Origin: Apoderus coryli
Taxonomy: Eukaryota > Arthropoda > Insecta > Coleoptera > Attelabidae
Reading direction: 5' to 3'
Length of the DNA stretch: 64,000 nt
NCBI GenBank assembly: GCA_911728435.2
Contig: OU452205.1
Location: 12,592,260-12,656,259 of the forward strand
Made by a program: the position numbers and the translations under genes. The notes beneath the pieces were generated by a model that saw only the letters and a program-made list of their open reading frames with translations, had not been told where the DNA came from and ran no database searches. This document shows, one piece after another, positions 1-12,929 of the stretch. Position 1 is the stretch's first letter. Every line of letters begins with the position of its first letter.

Positions 1-279
1 CCGTTTCGATTTTTTTTTCAATACATTTTTATTTTGAGGTTGAAATGACTCAAAGTCTGTTTTAAGGTTGCATTTTTGAAATTTATTTAAATTTTGACAT
101 ATTTTTTTGTGGCTCTTTTAAGAGCCGGCGCCGTCGGTGGCACTGATACTCCAATATGCGCCGTGAGTGCCAACTGGCCTAAGACAGCATTTTACCGCGG
201 CACTGGCTCACATATGGACTTAGCTCTTATAAGAACCACCGGCAGTGAACGTGTTAAGTAGTTGAATTAGTGTTAAAAA

Positions 280-770
280 TACACGACAAAAATTTGTGTA
301 CCATAGGCGTCCGTGAAAAGTATAAAAAAGGGTCAGAAATATTTGTATCCGGTCAAAACTCACTTAACAAATTCGGTACAAAAATATATCAGGTTATTTC
401 TAGGTGCTCATTAACTTTTGGAAATCATTGAGCGTAGGCAAGAGGTTTTAAAAATGGTTCAAAAGTTTATAGTTGTTACAGATATCCGAAATATTGAATA
501 ATTTTTCATTGATTTAATAGAATAAAACTTAAAACACATAGACGTTCCAAAAGGGGTTAAAAACCTAAAACATATTTCCTAAATATAGCAGAAATATTGT
601 CTGATTATTATTTATTGCTATGATAGAATACAACCTGGAGAGCTATTCGTGCCTCGAGGGCAACTGTTTATTTTAAACAATTTGTATGAACGAGGAGTAA
701 TAAGATTACGAAATAAAAAGGCTCCTCCTACAGAAAAGAATCTTATAATAATTAAACAAAAATAAAGATT
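280..770 (+). repeat. Copy of a dispersed repeat with degenerate tandem units
   Basis: It contains TTCGGTACAAAAATAT, the CATTGAGCG motif, repeated 'catagRcgt ... aaaaggggt' units, and the terminal segment GTGCCTCGAGGGCAACTG. All recur in the same order at 40930-42050 and inverted at 7260-7850. Confidence 0.55.
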
Positions 771-789
771 ATGTGCAGCAGTATAAATA

Positions 790-1110
790 TTCGTAAAATA
801 ATGTGTTTGGCGACATCTAGTTTACATTGGTAATATGCTGAGTGAAAAGGAATTCACTATATCGACTATGCGAGAGGCCACTGACCCCATCATTTACAAT
901 TATTACCAACACACAGGAACGCCGATACCACTATACTTTCACCAGACGCCCGTTTTGTCGTCCCGCAACTCATCAATGGTGATCGATCAGTCGATGACAG
1001 CCAAACTCTCTAGTTGCGGTGGTATATACCCTACACGGTACAGAAATGTAAAAGAATGTCTTTGGCGACATATAGTTTACGTTGGTAATATGCCGAGTGA
1101 ACATATGTAA
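790..1110 (-). repeat. Family D ribozyme-repeat copy, decayed
   Basis: It shares the GGCGACATCTAG, AATATGCCGAGTGAA and CACTGACCCCAT segments with 59935-60080 and 46690-47430. It includes a decayed hammerhead at 940-981. Confidence 0.5.
940..981 (-). ncRNA. Hammerhead ribozyme motif D0 (core decayed)
   Basis: Stem I CACCA/UGGUG and the CGUC cleavage side remain. The first core base is U (UUGAUGA), and the G of GAAA is A, so it should be inactive. Confidence 0.5.
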
Positions 1111-1480
1111 GATGAGTAAGACTTTCATTATAAATCTTTTTGAGGTTGAAGTACCGCCCAAAAAAAAATTGAAAATTTAAGTTTCTGTAATTGGTGCACT
1201 TTGAAATTGAATAATAACAGGGAGAGATCATAGTCAAACCACAGTATAATAAGTAATATCAGTATTCTGACTCTCCGCTTGCGAGGCGTCCTGCGCATCT
1301 CGTCGTGCATGCCGCCATTATGGGTTAAAACGTCACAATAATTCCAGACACGTAGATAGATACGTTCACTCCTGTGCTCAATATATAGGTCATTGTCGGC
1401 GTGTACGAGATAAATAAATATTGTGTTTCTAATCTAAATCTGTGTTTTGTGTTTTTGGCATAGTGTTCTTGAGAATTAAA
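1110..1480. other. No feature recognised
   Basis: AT-rich. Short open frames only, none protein-like. Confidence 0.6.
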
Positions 1481-1513
1481 AGGCGATAGGTATAGCTTTT
1501 CGTAAGAATTTTT

Positions 1514-1565
1514 GATAACCACTGATGATGCAGCCCGGTGCTGCGAAACATGTTTTGTAATTATC
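1514..1565 (+). ncRNA. Hammerhead ribozyme motif A1
   Basis: CUGAUGA 1522-1528; stem II GCAGC/GCUGC; GAAA 1545-1548; short stem III through CAUG; cleavage triplet GUU; stem I GAUAA/UUAUC with an internal loop. One extra U lies between the core A9 and stem II. It is followed by the family A tail GTGTGGAGGTAGAC at about 1607. Confidence 0.65.
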
Positions 1566-1639
1566 GACAAATGTAATTTTATTGGAGATATCTATTAAAA
1601 TTTATTGTGTGGAGGTAGACTTTTATTTCAAGAATATAT

Positions 1640-2434
1640 AATTATTGAAATATAACTTGTCTACATTTTTCATAATTAGAACATATATTCATAGTTCTTT
1701 AGTTGTAGTGATTCATTTTCAGCTGTGACTAACATTATTTGTATAAACAAAATATAATAATAAGTCTTCAATTTTTTATGCTACATTATATTACACAAGT
1801 GACATGCAACTAGCTAGACGCAGACATTATTACCACTCGTAGAAATATCTCTTTGTTTAACTTATTTCATATTTAACGGCCAAATGTTCAAGCAAAATCC
1901 GGGGCCGCTATGGGATCTAAATTTTCTCCATATCTTACCCACATAACTCAAAAATATGGAAGATATATGCTTATGATATTTTTAATGTCTATCCTCATGG
2001 ACTAATACTATTCAGGATTTTCTTGACCATGTAAATTCTATCCAATTTAATATCCGGTTAACAATGGAAATTGAAGAAAACAAGAAGTTTTAATTAAAAT
2101 CATATTAAAGTCCGAATAGAAGTTGTAGCTAAAATTCAGCACTCCCGCAAACCATCTGGTATACTTTCTGGACAACATCGATCAGTTCGATTATATTAAA
2201 TAATAACGGTAGATGTAGAGACACAGATATAAAAATATATTTTTTTGCTGTCACTAACAGTCGTAAGGTTGTCAGAAAATTTCCGTTGCCATGTTATATA
2301 ACTACGAAATGTAAATAATTCCTTTCAATGTATTGACAATGAATATCTTTTATTCTGCACAAAATTAGTTAAGTATCAATTAAATGATATATAAGAGGGA
2401 GACACTACTGTCATAAACATATAATTCAAATATT
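1640..2434. other. No feature recognised
   Basis: AT-rich unique-looking sequence before the RTE fragment. Confidence 0.6.
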
Positions 2435-3360
2435 TGTGGATTTGATGGCGACCTTCGTAGACTGCAAGCTGGGATGAAGATTGTATCCACATCAGTCATT
2501 GAGCTTCAATACGCGCTGTCCTTGCTGATACAGAAGAGGATCATCAATATATACTAAATGCATTTTACAGCGCATACAGGAGTATCGGCCTTCAATTGAA
2601 TATACATAAAACAGCATCTCTACCAGCCTGCACCAAACACTTTGGCTGTCCCACCATATATTCGAGTTAACGGATACAGACTTCAAAACATCGAGAGTTT
2701 CTCTTACCTCGACAGGATTCTCGCATGAGATTCAGCATCGTATTAAATGGGCAAGCGCATCTTTTGGCCGTATGAGGTCGAGAGTCTTCGAAAATCATAA
2801 TGTCGCCGTTCGAACCAAGTTCCGAGTGTATAATGCTATTGTAGTTCCTACCCTTACGTATAGCTGTGAGTCTTTTAGCGGAGCCATTTAAATACCCTAG
2901 AGAAGTACCATCAACGATGTCTTAGAGGCATTCTTGGAATTAAATGGCAGGACCGTCGAACAAACATCAGCGTTCTCGAGGATTCTTAGGCACTAGTTGT
3001 GATGGACTGGCCACGTAATCCGCATGCCAACGGAACGCCTTCCAAAGAGAATCCTTTATTCACAGCATAAGAAATGTGGCTTAAATGTGATGAACAACTG
3101 GGAGCAGATCGCGAACGAACGACCGAGATGGAGAAACGTCGACGACATGAGGATGCGAAGAGACAGTTTCGCAGGGAGGGAGAACGCATTGATAGAGCAG
3201 CGGCCCTACAATAGCTGGTAAATGATGGTGATTGTGTATGTCAGTTTTCTGACAAAATTTGTGGCTTGAGGATTGATCTGTTGCCATCTTAGGGTTCACA
3301 ACAGAAATCCCTGAGTTGGAGTAATTCATACTCGTTAGCGAGTGAATGCTGATGATGATA
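2435..3360 (+). pseudogene. RTE-like LINE, 3' end of reverse transcriptase ORF
   Basis: Reading through frameshifts and stops gives RT palm remnants (LQYA before a shift, NIHKTASL, RTKFRVYNAIVVPTLTYSCE) and the C-terminal region GHVIRMPTERLPKRILY. A degenerate Cys-rich end (CQFSDKICGLRIDLL) follows, then a GATGATGAT-type tail, all typical of RTE-type non-LTR elements. It is 5'-truncated and dead. Confidence 0.72.
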
Positions 3361-3394
3361 TTTTTTATTATATTATAATAAAGTAATTTGGATT

Positions 3395-3468
3395 AGCATC
3401 TGTGTCGTTATTGGTAGAGCGTGTGCTTTGCATGCAGAAGGTCCTGGGTTGGAATCCCAGCTCTGGCA
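3395..3468 (+). tRNA. tRNA-Ala(TGC)-like fragment (pseudogene or SINE head)
   Basis: The T arm is perfect (CTGGG/CCCAG) and the B box is nearly consensus (GGTTGGAATCC). The anticodon loop TTTGCAT carries TGC, and the D arm resembles tRNA-Ala (GGTAGAGCG). A T6 run follows. The acceptor ends do not pair, so a functional tRNA is unlikely. It lies just after the LINE tail. Confidence 0.5.
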
Positions 3469-3979
3469 ATTTTTTGTATTTATAATTTTTGAATGCAGTA
3501 GTGTTTGTTAGGTTAGTTTGTTGGAAGTGATAAAACTAATACAATTATAATAATAATTATTATTATAATTCTGTTTCGTTAAGCAGGTCATACCTATATT
3601 TCAGATTATATTATAATATCTTATCGGGAAAGTTTTGAGGAGACACATTTTGTCTTATTTTGATCTCTTTTCCACAATTTACGATCACCTATGAAACCAA
3701 GTTTTCATGATACATTTCATGGGTTATATTGTATCAAAGCTATAAATAACTGGTCAATATTTCTACTATGTTTAGGAAATATGTTTGTTTCAGTTTTTTA
3801 CACTCTTTTCGAACACAATGTGATCTAATTTTTGTATTGTTAATGTTTTAAGTCAGGTTATACTTTAGTAAGCCAATGAAAAATTATTCAATATTTCGGA
3901 TAAGTTTAAGAAGTATGAATTTGTTTAAATTTTAAACCCTTTTTCAAACCCCTTGGCTACGTTGAATGTTTCCTAAACC

Positions 3980-4640
3980 TATTGTGACCGTGGTAATTTG
4001 TTTAATATTTTGTTATTTTTAGATGCTTTTGACAGATAATGATGCGCACGAGCTATGAATGTAAAAGATAAATAAATTAAAGAAAACTTCTTTGTTCCTG
4101 AAAAGGCAATATAAGTACCCAGCCAAAAAATAATATGGTTTAAAGAGGCTACTCTCAACCTTTCAATAATTATTTATTTTAAAATGTATAAGTATCAGAG
4201 ATATGCGTTACTCGTGTAAAAGTAGGCGAACAGGATAACAAGTAATGTAGTTTTAAAAGAGTATCAACAACATCATAAGAGATGTTTCGGAACCTTATCT
4301 CCATCCTAGCATTGTTCTATTGTTCTCCTTCTCCTATATGCATAGGCATAACTCTTAATAGACTAAAAGTAATTTTAATTAGAATACAGTTTTCGAGTAC
4401 CGCACATCTCTGATACGTACACATTTTAAAATAATTAATTATTGATAGGTTGAAAGTAGCCTCTTTAAACCATATTATATATTTGTCTAGGTACATCACC
4501 CTTTTAGGAACAAAGAAGTCGTCTTTAAATTATTTATCGTCAACATTCATGGCCCTTCCGGATCATTGTTTGTCAAAAAGCATCTAAAAATATCAAAATA
4601 ATAAGCAAATTATTACGGTCACATTTATACATAATTCATG
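3980..4640. repeat. Foldback element
   Basis: Arms about 3980-4215 and 4385-4640 are diverged inverted copies (for example ACTTCTTTGTTCCT against AGGAACAAAGAAGT). The spacer is about 170 bp. No protein is evident. Confidence 0.65.
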
Positions 4641-4649
4641 TTCTATACA

Positions 4650-5728
4650 ATATTTACGTTATCGATTTAGACTATTTTATAATGTATGTAAATTATTTAA
4701 CGTACGTAAATATTAATCTTTAATCGAAATCTGGTTTACAGTTGTGGTAAATTTAAATTAAACAACAACATATGTTAAATAATATTAGTTCAGCTCACAA
4801 TTTCATCGAATGATCCCTCGCATAACAGCGGACATTGACGATGTCCCAACAAAATGCTGAAAGCTTGCGATTTTGGAAAAAATTATGCCATTGTTCAGAG
4901 ATGAGCTATTTGTAGTAAAGATGTACTTCGAGTAAAGTATTTTTTTTACCGTTTCAGGTAAACGAATAGGTGTGAATTTTTTCATTCAAATTATGTCTAT
5001 ATTTTTATAAAAATTAATATATTTAAAAACTGTCAGGTTTAGGTGAGATGTCCTTTAATGAAAGTTAGGTTTATTTTGAACGGGGAATCTAAAATCTATG
5101 GTTCATTTATTAATCGCACCTCTATGCCCAGTTCATCAATGACGTGTATTCCATAAACTATTGATCTACTATCTATTGAACTTTTGTCGATTAGTTTGTC
5201 AAAACATATCGGTTTTGTTTTTGGTTTTTCTCTAGCGTATTCCACAAGACCGGTACGTTATAAATTAATTCATTTAGCATTTCCTTAATCATAATTAGAT
5301 TAAAACCATTTTGTGTGGCACTGCTTCGTAAATAGTCTGTTACGTTCAGCTGTCAAGACAAGCCGATTTACCAATGACATTGATGCGTGCTGTCGACCGC
5401 GATGTATAATAACAACATATTTTGTTTACATCGAGACATATAGGTAAACATCTATGCGATCGATATACCGTAGTGCATGTCGATGTACTTGTATAAATTT
5501 ATTTTATATAGAGGTGACATCGAGTTAGCGACCGACCACGAGGTATTATGTAAGGCATCCCTGTCTTTACCCTTACAACGTAATAAAAAAAAAGTAAAAT
5601 ATTTGATGGATCGACTAAGTTATCGGTTTTAATCGTAATAAACACTTTTTTTCAAAGCATAACCAAATTAAAAACATTGGTATACATAATAAACTGTTGC
5701 TCTCAAAGCACGGATATATATTATATTA
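4650..5728. other. No feature recognised
   Basis: No coding or repeat structure seen. Confidence 0.6.
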
Positions 5729-5730
5729 TA

Positions 5731-7236
5731 CAGGGTGGCCCATTAGTGTGTGGGCGGAAGATATCTCAAGATCTATAAGCGATAGACAAAAAAATCGTTT
5801 ACAAAACATTTAGGCACTGAAGAGATGTACAATACTAAAATGTTTTTAATTATACAGACTAGTTCACAAACGCGCAGTAGATTAAATTTGCTTTTTCTTC
5901 ATGCGACACCCTGTATATTTTAACAAAAATGAATGGTGCGATAAAAGACAAGAACAACGACATAAGACTTGATAGGCCTAGGTGCAGTAGTTTTGAAAAT
6001 ATTTGTAAATAATGGTTAATTTTGAGATACATTTGAGGCGTTGTGGTTACTACAGAAACAAAATGCGTACCAATTTTTCATGTCAGATCCATTCAAATTC
6101 CATTCTTTTCTTCGTTTTACTGGATTTCAGTGACCTCTAATTTGTAATTTTTCAGGTGTAAATTGTATTTTTATGGGAAAATCTTAAATGGGATCCCCTG
6201 CATATCTGCCTAAATTCGCAATGTTTCTTTCCCATACATTTTATTGATATCATATTTCATGAGCTTAAGGCTAACCATTTTTTTATAAAAAATTATTGAT
6301 ACAAAAAAAAAAGAAGTTGCAATTTTTTGACATTTTAATTTTTTTTTCTATTTAAAAACCAAAAAGTGTAATTACAGTTTTGTTTTAATAATTTGCAAAT
6401 AGACCCTCTTAAAAAATAAAATTAAAATGGTTTTATCACACATTTTTTGACAATTTAACTTTAAATAGAATAAAAATTGGTTAAACCAAAATTTCCCTGG
6501 AAGATGGATAGGACGTAGAGGAATAAAAATAGGTTAAACCAAAATTTCCCTGGAAGATGGATAGGACGTAGAGGAGCCACAAATTCAATGGGGAGTATAT
6601 TAAAGAAATAATTTACCGTGAGCCACCAAGAACCATAGAAGACATGAAAATTAGAATTCGAAATGCTTTTGCATGCATTACTCCCCAACTGCTCCAACGA
6701 GCTAAAAATTCATTTGTTTTAAGACTGCAGAAGTGCCGCGAACAAGGTGGTCGACATTTTGAGCATTTGGTAAACTAAAAATAAGCGTCTATTTGCAAAA
6801 CTATTAAAACAAAACTGTAATTTAACTTTTTGGTTTTTAAATAGAAAAAAAATAATTAAAATGACAAAAAATTGCAACTTTTATTTTTTTTTGGTTCAAT
6901 TTTTATAAAAAAAAGGTTAGCCTTAAGCTCATGATATATGATATTAATAACAAGTATATGAAAAGAACTTCTTGAATTTAGGCAGATATACAGGGTGTCC
7001 CATTTAAGATTTTCACCCTCAAAAATTACAACTTAGAGGCCAATAAAATCCAGTAAAACGAAGAAATGGATCTGACATGAAAAATTGGTATCTATTTTGT
7101 TTCTGTAGTAACCACAACGCCACGTTTGTTTTTGTTGTACATCTCTTCAGTGCCTAAAAGTTTTGTAAAGGATTTTTTTGTCTACCGCTTATGGATCTTG
7201 AGATATCTTCCGCCCACACACTAATGGGCCACCCTG
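5731..7236 (+). mobile_element. Tc1/mariner-like element with long inverted termini
   Basis: It is flanked by TA. The ends are CAGGGTGGCCCATTAGTGTG and its inverse, with arms of several hundred bp (inner part 5980-6250 against 6960-7140). A transposase C-terminus is read at 6587-6778. A segment of about 55 bp is tandemly duplicated at 6470-6575. Confidence 0.75.
6587..6778 (+). pseudogene. C-terminal transposase fragment (DDE, Tc1/mariner-like)
   Basis: An open frame ends ...KIRIRNAFACITPQ ... LQKCREQGGRHFEHLVN stop, the usual end of DDE_3-type transposases. Upstream, FPGRWIGRRG is present, but the catalytic SPDL region between is deleted. Confidence 0.6.
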
Positions 7237-7259
7237 TATGAGATATAAGTGTAAAAGAA

Positions 7260-7850
7260 ATATTTTTGTGACCTTTTCATAATTTACCTTGGTGACTAGC
7301 TATATTTTCAAATAAATCATATTTTTTTTTATTTTAGACATCAGCTATTTTTTTGAAACTATCTAGTTCGCTATGAAAAATTATTTCATATTTCGAATAA
7401 ATTTAGTAATTCTATATTTTAAATTTTTGAACTCATTTTTAGGCCTATTGCCTACTCCTAATGTTTTCCAAAAGGTAATCAGCACCTAGAAATATCCTGT
7501 AGTATTTTTGTACCAAATTTGGTTAAAATCCATTTAGTGGTTTTTGAGTTATCGTCGATACAGATTTTTCTGACCCTTTTTTAGATATTTCATGGACGTC
7601 TATGGAACATTAATTTTTTTGTCGTGTATTTGTAACATTTTTAACACCAATTCAACTACTTAAAAGGCTAAATAATTTTGATATAATTAATATTTTAGGT
7701 TCTATTCTAATAAATCTATGAAAACATATTGCTATCAATTTTTTTTATTTTTAATGCCCCTTTTTTAAACCCTGTGCTCAATGTTTCCAAAAAATAAAAC
7801 AGGATCTCTAGATATATATCCTGTGGCATTTTTTGGTTAAAATATGTTAA
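7260..7850 (-). repeat. Inverted copy of the 280-770 dispersed repeat
   Basis: The reverse complement matches the TACAAAAATAC and CACTTA segments and the aaaaggggt-type units. It is diverged and has no coding. Confidence 0.45.
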
Positions 7851-8559
7851 GTTGTTTTTGAGTTATCATGGATACAGGCAGACATTTTAGTTTGAAGAAA
7901 ATTTTTTTTAAGTGCATGTCATTTAAGTAAGATATACGGATACATTTTTAAAACAAAGTAAATAGGGGGCTGAAATCAAATATTAACGTAGACCTTCATG
8001 CTTGGCGTGATACATGAAAAATTATTTTGGAAAATAAATAACCGCTGTTCATGTCATGTAATAAATTGTATAAAAATTTTCTCTTCTACAACTTAAGAAG
8101 CATTCGTTGATTCTGTCTGAAAGTATACATGAGTATAACGTCTAGAAGGATATTGTTTTCTCGATAAGCTAGATATTTGTCGTATGGGTTCGATGTCGAG
8201 TGTATCTGAGTGGCAGTTATATATTGGTTGCCATAGAATCTGTGCGTATGGTACAACTTAATGTGTGTACATTGAGAAAAGTTTTGCAGTTTCTAAATAA
8301 ATATCATAAGGTCTGGAAAAATGCTCCTGCCAAATGTGTAATATATGGTATAAAAGATAAGTGATCATCAAATGTCTCATCCAAATCTTTTAACATCGTT
8401 TAAACGTGTGTGATATCATTTAATTTATAATCAAACAAAAATTTACTCTTCTTTCAATAATACGTTACTACAGTACAATCTCAATATTTAGGTTTCGGCA
8501 GACTAGGCTTTAACATTCAAAACTCATTTTGGACAATATGTGACAGAGATAAACATTCC

Positions 8560-11020
8560 AATTCCAGATAATATAGAATATGACTTGCGCAAGAAGCCTT
8601 AAACACCTAACTCCGAGTATGATTTTAAAGGTGACCTTAGAATCGACAAGATTACTGGAAAGTTAGTATACGAGGGTTGCCTTTTATATTTCGGGATTAG
8701 AGAACAAAAACAACTATTAATCATCGAAAATCACTTTATTGTTTTCCAAAATATTCCCCATGAAGATCTATACACTTTTGCATGCGTTTGAACCAATTGT
8801 CGAAGCACTTTTGCCACTCTGATGACTGAGGTATTATTTCCAAAACATGCATTCTGAATGCAGCAACCGCTGCTGTTTTTACGGGAGGGAATAAAAAGAA
8901 GTTATTCGGTGCCAAGTCAGGACTATACGGCGGATGACTCATCAAATCGATATTTTGGGTGCTCAAAAATGCAGTTGTTTGAGCCGATGTGTGAGAGCTC
9001 GCATTGTCGTGGTGAAGAGTGATCCGTCTTCGGCAGTTGGTTTTACTGATTTCTTAGAAGACAACTGGCAAACAAATGGTTGTGTACCACTCAGAATTGG
9101 ATGTTACGCGTTGTTCTAGTGGTACGGTTGCGACATGTCCAGTTTTCCCGAAAAAAACAGGCAACCATTTGCTTGGAATTGCTTCGTGCGCGAACAACTT
9201 TTGTTGGATTTGGCTCATCTTGAAACACCCATACAGTCGACGGCTGTTTACTTTCGGGGCACTCATACGCGTAAATCTACGATTCATCACCTGTCGCGAT
9301 ATCATAGACGTGTTTCGAAGCACCGCGATCGTATTTTTTTAGCATTTCTTTCGACCAATCGACACAAGCCTTTTTTTGAGCGATTGACAAATTGTGTGGG
9401 ATTCAACGCGAACAAATTTTTTTGACAGTCAAATGTTTATGCAATATTGAGTGTATGCTGGTCCCAATAATGCCTAAGGTTGTCTCAATCTCTTGACATG
9501 ACGATCTTGCAATGTCAGTTCGCGCATAACATCAATGGTTTTCGGAACAACAACTGATTTTGGACGAGCTTCACGAAATTCGTCTTGGAGTGAACTACGA
9601 CCACGATTGAATTCACCATACCATCGATAAACACTGGTAAGTGATGGAGCTTCATCGCCAAAAATTGAATTAAGTTCATCCATGCACTGTTGCTGAGTTA
9701 ATCCACGTCGAAAGTTGTAAAAAATAATCGCACGAAAATGTTCACGATTTAATTCCATTTTTGGGCCGAGATAAATCTTTTAAGTCACTGTAAACAACAC
9801 AAATACGGCTCATATGTCAAAACGTTCGTTCGAGTTCGTATATCCTCAAAAATGTCCAACTTTACGATACAGCTGTCAGTTGCCAGATTGCAACACCAGC
9901 GTTGCCAAATCCCGAAATATGAAAGTCAACCCTCGTACTCACCTTAGATATTTTAAAATGGATTGGCTTAGTCAATATCAATGGATGACGTATTCACCAA
10001 AATTAAAAGGAGCATTATGCAAATACTGTGCTATTTTCACGTCATAGTTGTAAAAAGAGGGCGTGTGGATGCTTTAATTAAAACAATTTAACGACTACAA
10101 CAAACATTTACAGAAAAGGCCAAAGCTCACAAAAAAACGGAATGGCAGCGTGAGCCTCATACCAAAGCATTTTCGTTCAAGAAAATTATATCTGGAGGGG
10201 TTTCTACGATAACTGAGCAATTAAATTGGGCCGAGAAAGATATCATCGAACAGGATAGAAGAAATCATCGTTGTAGCTCTGTGCGACACATGATATTTCC
10301 TTATAACGAGTGAAAGAAACACATCAGGGAAATTCCCAAAATGTGTGACAATTCAGGAGACAATGTTCATTAGGACCACATTCAAAATTGTCACAAAAGA
10401 GCAAAACACACCTCCCCAAAGACACAAGATGACCTAATAGAAGTGACTTCTACAATTATCTGCAAACCAATAGTAGCGGAAGTGATTAATAGCGAAGCTT
10501 TTCTATCTTGGCTGATGAAACCACAGATATAGCAGGAGTTGAACACCTCTAAGTTAGTGTGAGGTCTCTAGATAAACGAAATCACATTAGAGAAAAGTTC
10601 CTTGGATTCACCGAATTATCTAAAATGGACGCCAAAACCATAGCATAGTCAATAATCAATAGCTGCCCGAGTTACAGTTTAAATATGTACAAACTTGATG
10701 GTTTGGGCTTTGATGGATGTTCGACTATGTCCGGAAAAGGTAATGGAATGCAAAAATTAATAAGATACGTTTAAATGATCTCAATGATGTGTCACGAATT
10801 CAAAATACTATCGCAATTATTAAATATATTATAAAAATTTTTAAAGAGAGTTCCAAAAGAAGACTACTAATATGCAATATACCACTGTTTTGTGAGACCA
10901 GATGGTCTGCTAAATACAATAAGAAAAATTGATTGAAGTGTAGGTATAAGGCATTGCCAGAAATAACCTCTAGTTCAAATGAATTTAATAGCCAGTGTCG
11001 TCTCACGGCAACGCCACAAA
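8560..11020 (+). pseudogene. hAT/ZMYM1-like transposase, decayed, split by a mariner
   Basis: Pieces before (8600-8670, EYDFKGDLRIDK) and after (9938 on: WLSQYQWMTYSPKLKGALCK with YCAIF) flank the mariner. Later pieces are FLGFTELSKMDAKTIA, LDGLGFDGCSTMSGKGNGMQ and PLFCETRWSAKYNK, landmarks of ZMYM1/DUF4371-type hAT transposases. There are many stops and shifts. Confidence 0.65.
8671..9935 (-). mobile_element. Near-full-length mariner, transposase broken
   Basis: It is 1265 bp, flanked by TA (8669-8670, 9936-9937). The termini are CGAGGGTTGCCTTTTATATT and a matching inverse. The minus strand holds the N-terminal helix-turn-helix (MELNREHFRAIIFYNFRRGL), HVATVPLEQR, HHDNASSHTS and YSPDLAPNNFFLF. 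Frameshifts are near 9050, 9330 and 9470, and a deletion follows FFLF. The third catalytic Asp is Asn (APNN instead of APND). Confidence 0.92.
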
Positions 11021-11024
11021 TAAA

Positions 11025-12925
11025 TTTAAGTTTCTCGTTTTAAAGAAATGCATAATATTATTAATTTGATATAAATATTTATACCTAAATACTTGTATAA
11101 AAAACAACAAATAATCTCAATAGATGATACTTGCCTACCTGTTCTATAGGTATTTGTGTTTTATTGATTTGGCGCGTCGTTCTCTTCAGTATATATTCAG
11201 ACGTCCAATATATCTGAGTATTTTTATTTTTAAATTGTCAACACTATTTTTATATATTATACAGATACTTCAACTTGTTCATTGACAAATGTTTCGAATA
11301 AATATATTTATAACCCAAAACACATAAATTAAGTTTACAACCTGTGAGTATTATTCAGATATAAAAGTAGTTTACATTTTAAATTTAAATGCTGATGTAT
11401 TGGCATAAATTACAAAATAATCTAAATATTTTTTTCAGAATTGATTTGGTAACATCAGGTTTATATAAAATTTAACATATTGTTAGGGAATTTCTGGATA
11501 TTTCTTAGCCAGTCACGCTGAACAGACACATAAATTTAGGGAAATAGACTAATAAGCGGTGTATTTGTAACAAATAGTAGTTGTGTGATAAAAGAAATAA
11601 CATGTAAATAATTGGCGATGGCCTAATGCTGAATTTATATTTAGGAATGTGAGAGTTAATGTAGGAGTAACAATCTTGTTTCGGTCGTGCTCCTTGCTTT
11701 ATTTATTGTTATGATATTTTGCTGTTGTTTAAAAATAGAATGTAATAGATTTAGATCATATCTAGCTCAGCAATATCTGGACTGTATATGCAATATTATG
11801 ATTTATTATCATAAATGAATTAAAATCGTAACATATTCCTTAATAAAAGTGCGTTCTGAGGGTATTGGAAGATTAAAGTTCATTTTGGTTCCTGCATCTT
11901 CTACCAGAGGTAAATCAATCTACTAAAGTGGAATTGCTGGTCTAGTGAGCAGACGTTTTTATTGCAACATGGACATTAATACCGTGACCGCTTCCAGGTG
12001 GAATCTCGATGACACCGGTTCGGGACATTTGTAAAGATTTTTCAGTTTAAATAAATTTTTGGCGGGATATTCGACAAAATCCGCAGGTGCATCTGGTAAT
12101 CAACACTAAGAGGTCTCAAATGATGAAAATTCTTGGAGGTATGTTACGGAATTTAACAGTAAAACGTCAATAAAGTATTTTATTAGTATATTAACAACTT
12201 CGATATGTGTACAATGAAATAACAATAATGATTATTCTATGACAAAGTGTTTATATGTAATATCAAAGCTTAGTGGTATTTGCGAAGTGCTAAATTCACT
12301 TCAGAATGCGGATCAAATTAATATCTGAGTTTGATGGATGGTTCATGCGTATTCGTAATAAATAATTACTCTAGAGTGAGTCACGCTTGTAATTAATTTG
12401 TGGTCCTATATCACACCACCTATAGAATGTGTACTGCTGCAATAAAATAATTAATTAGTAAATTAGTAATTAAGAAGTAAAATCTGGGTATGTTTGGGCA
12501 TATTTTAAAGCGTAAAAAGTCTGAAGTTGTATTAGGATAAATAAGATAAAGTGTTACCTCATCAACTCTACCGCCAAAAATTTACTAATTTTTTGCTTTT
12601 CGAAAAGTCACTTCTTACTTTTTATATCCTTTCTTTATAAAAGTATAAATCTATTATCCCAAATTTTAACAATTTGCTATATTTTCTTATTATTGGTACA
12701 ATAATGCCAATAATTGGCACTTAAACTATTCCAATCATTGCCACTCTTCTGATATGTTTGGTTGGGAATGGTAAAGTCTTTATGTTCTCAGTTGAAATCG
12801 TAAAAAAGCTTTGGGCGGCATACATCTATCAGTTTGGAAGCATGGGCGTATTATTATTTTTTGAGAGAATAAAAGCAAAATTATATATACATATATTTGA
12901 TGTTTGAATATTTTTTTTGTAATCG
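11025..12925. other. No feature recognised
   Basis: AT-rich, no protein-like frame. Confidence 0.6.
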
Positions 12926-12929
12926 GGTT

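Noticed and set aside
3335..3360. CTGATGATGAT as a hammerhead core
   Set aside because: No GAAA or stems follow. It is the simple-repeat tail of the RTE-like LINE.
3395..3468. Functional tRNA-Ala gene
   Set aside because: The acceptor strands do not pair and the D arm is off consensus. Kept only as a tRNA-like fragment.
3540..3572. ATAATAATTATTATTAT palindrome as a functional hairpin
   Set aside because: Simple AT repeat expected by chance in AT-rich DNA.
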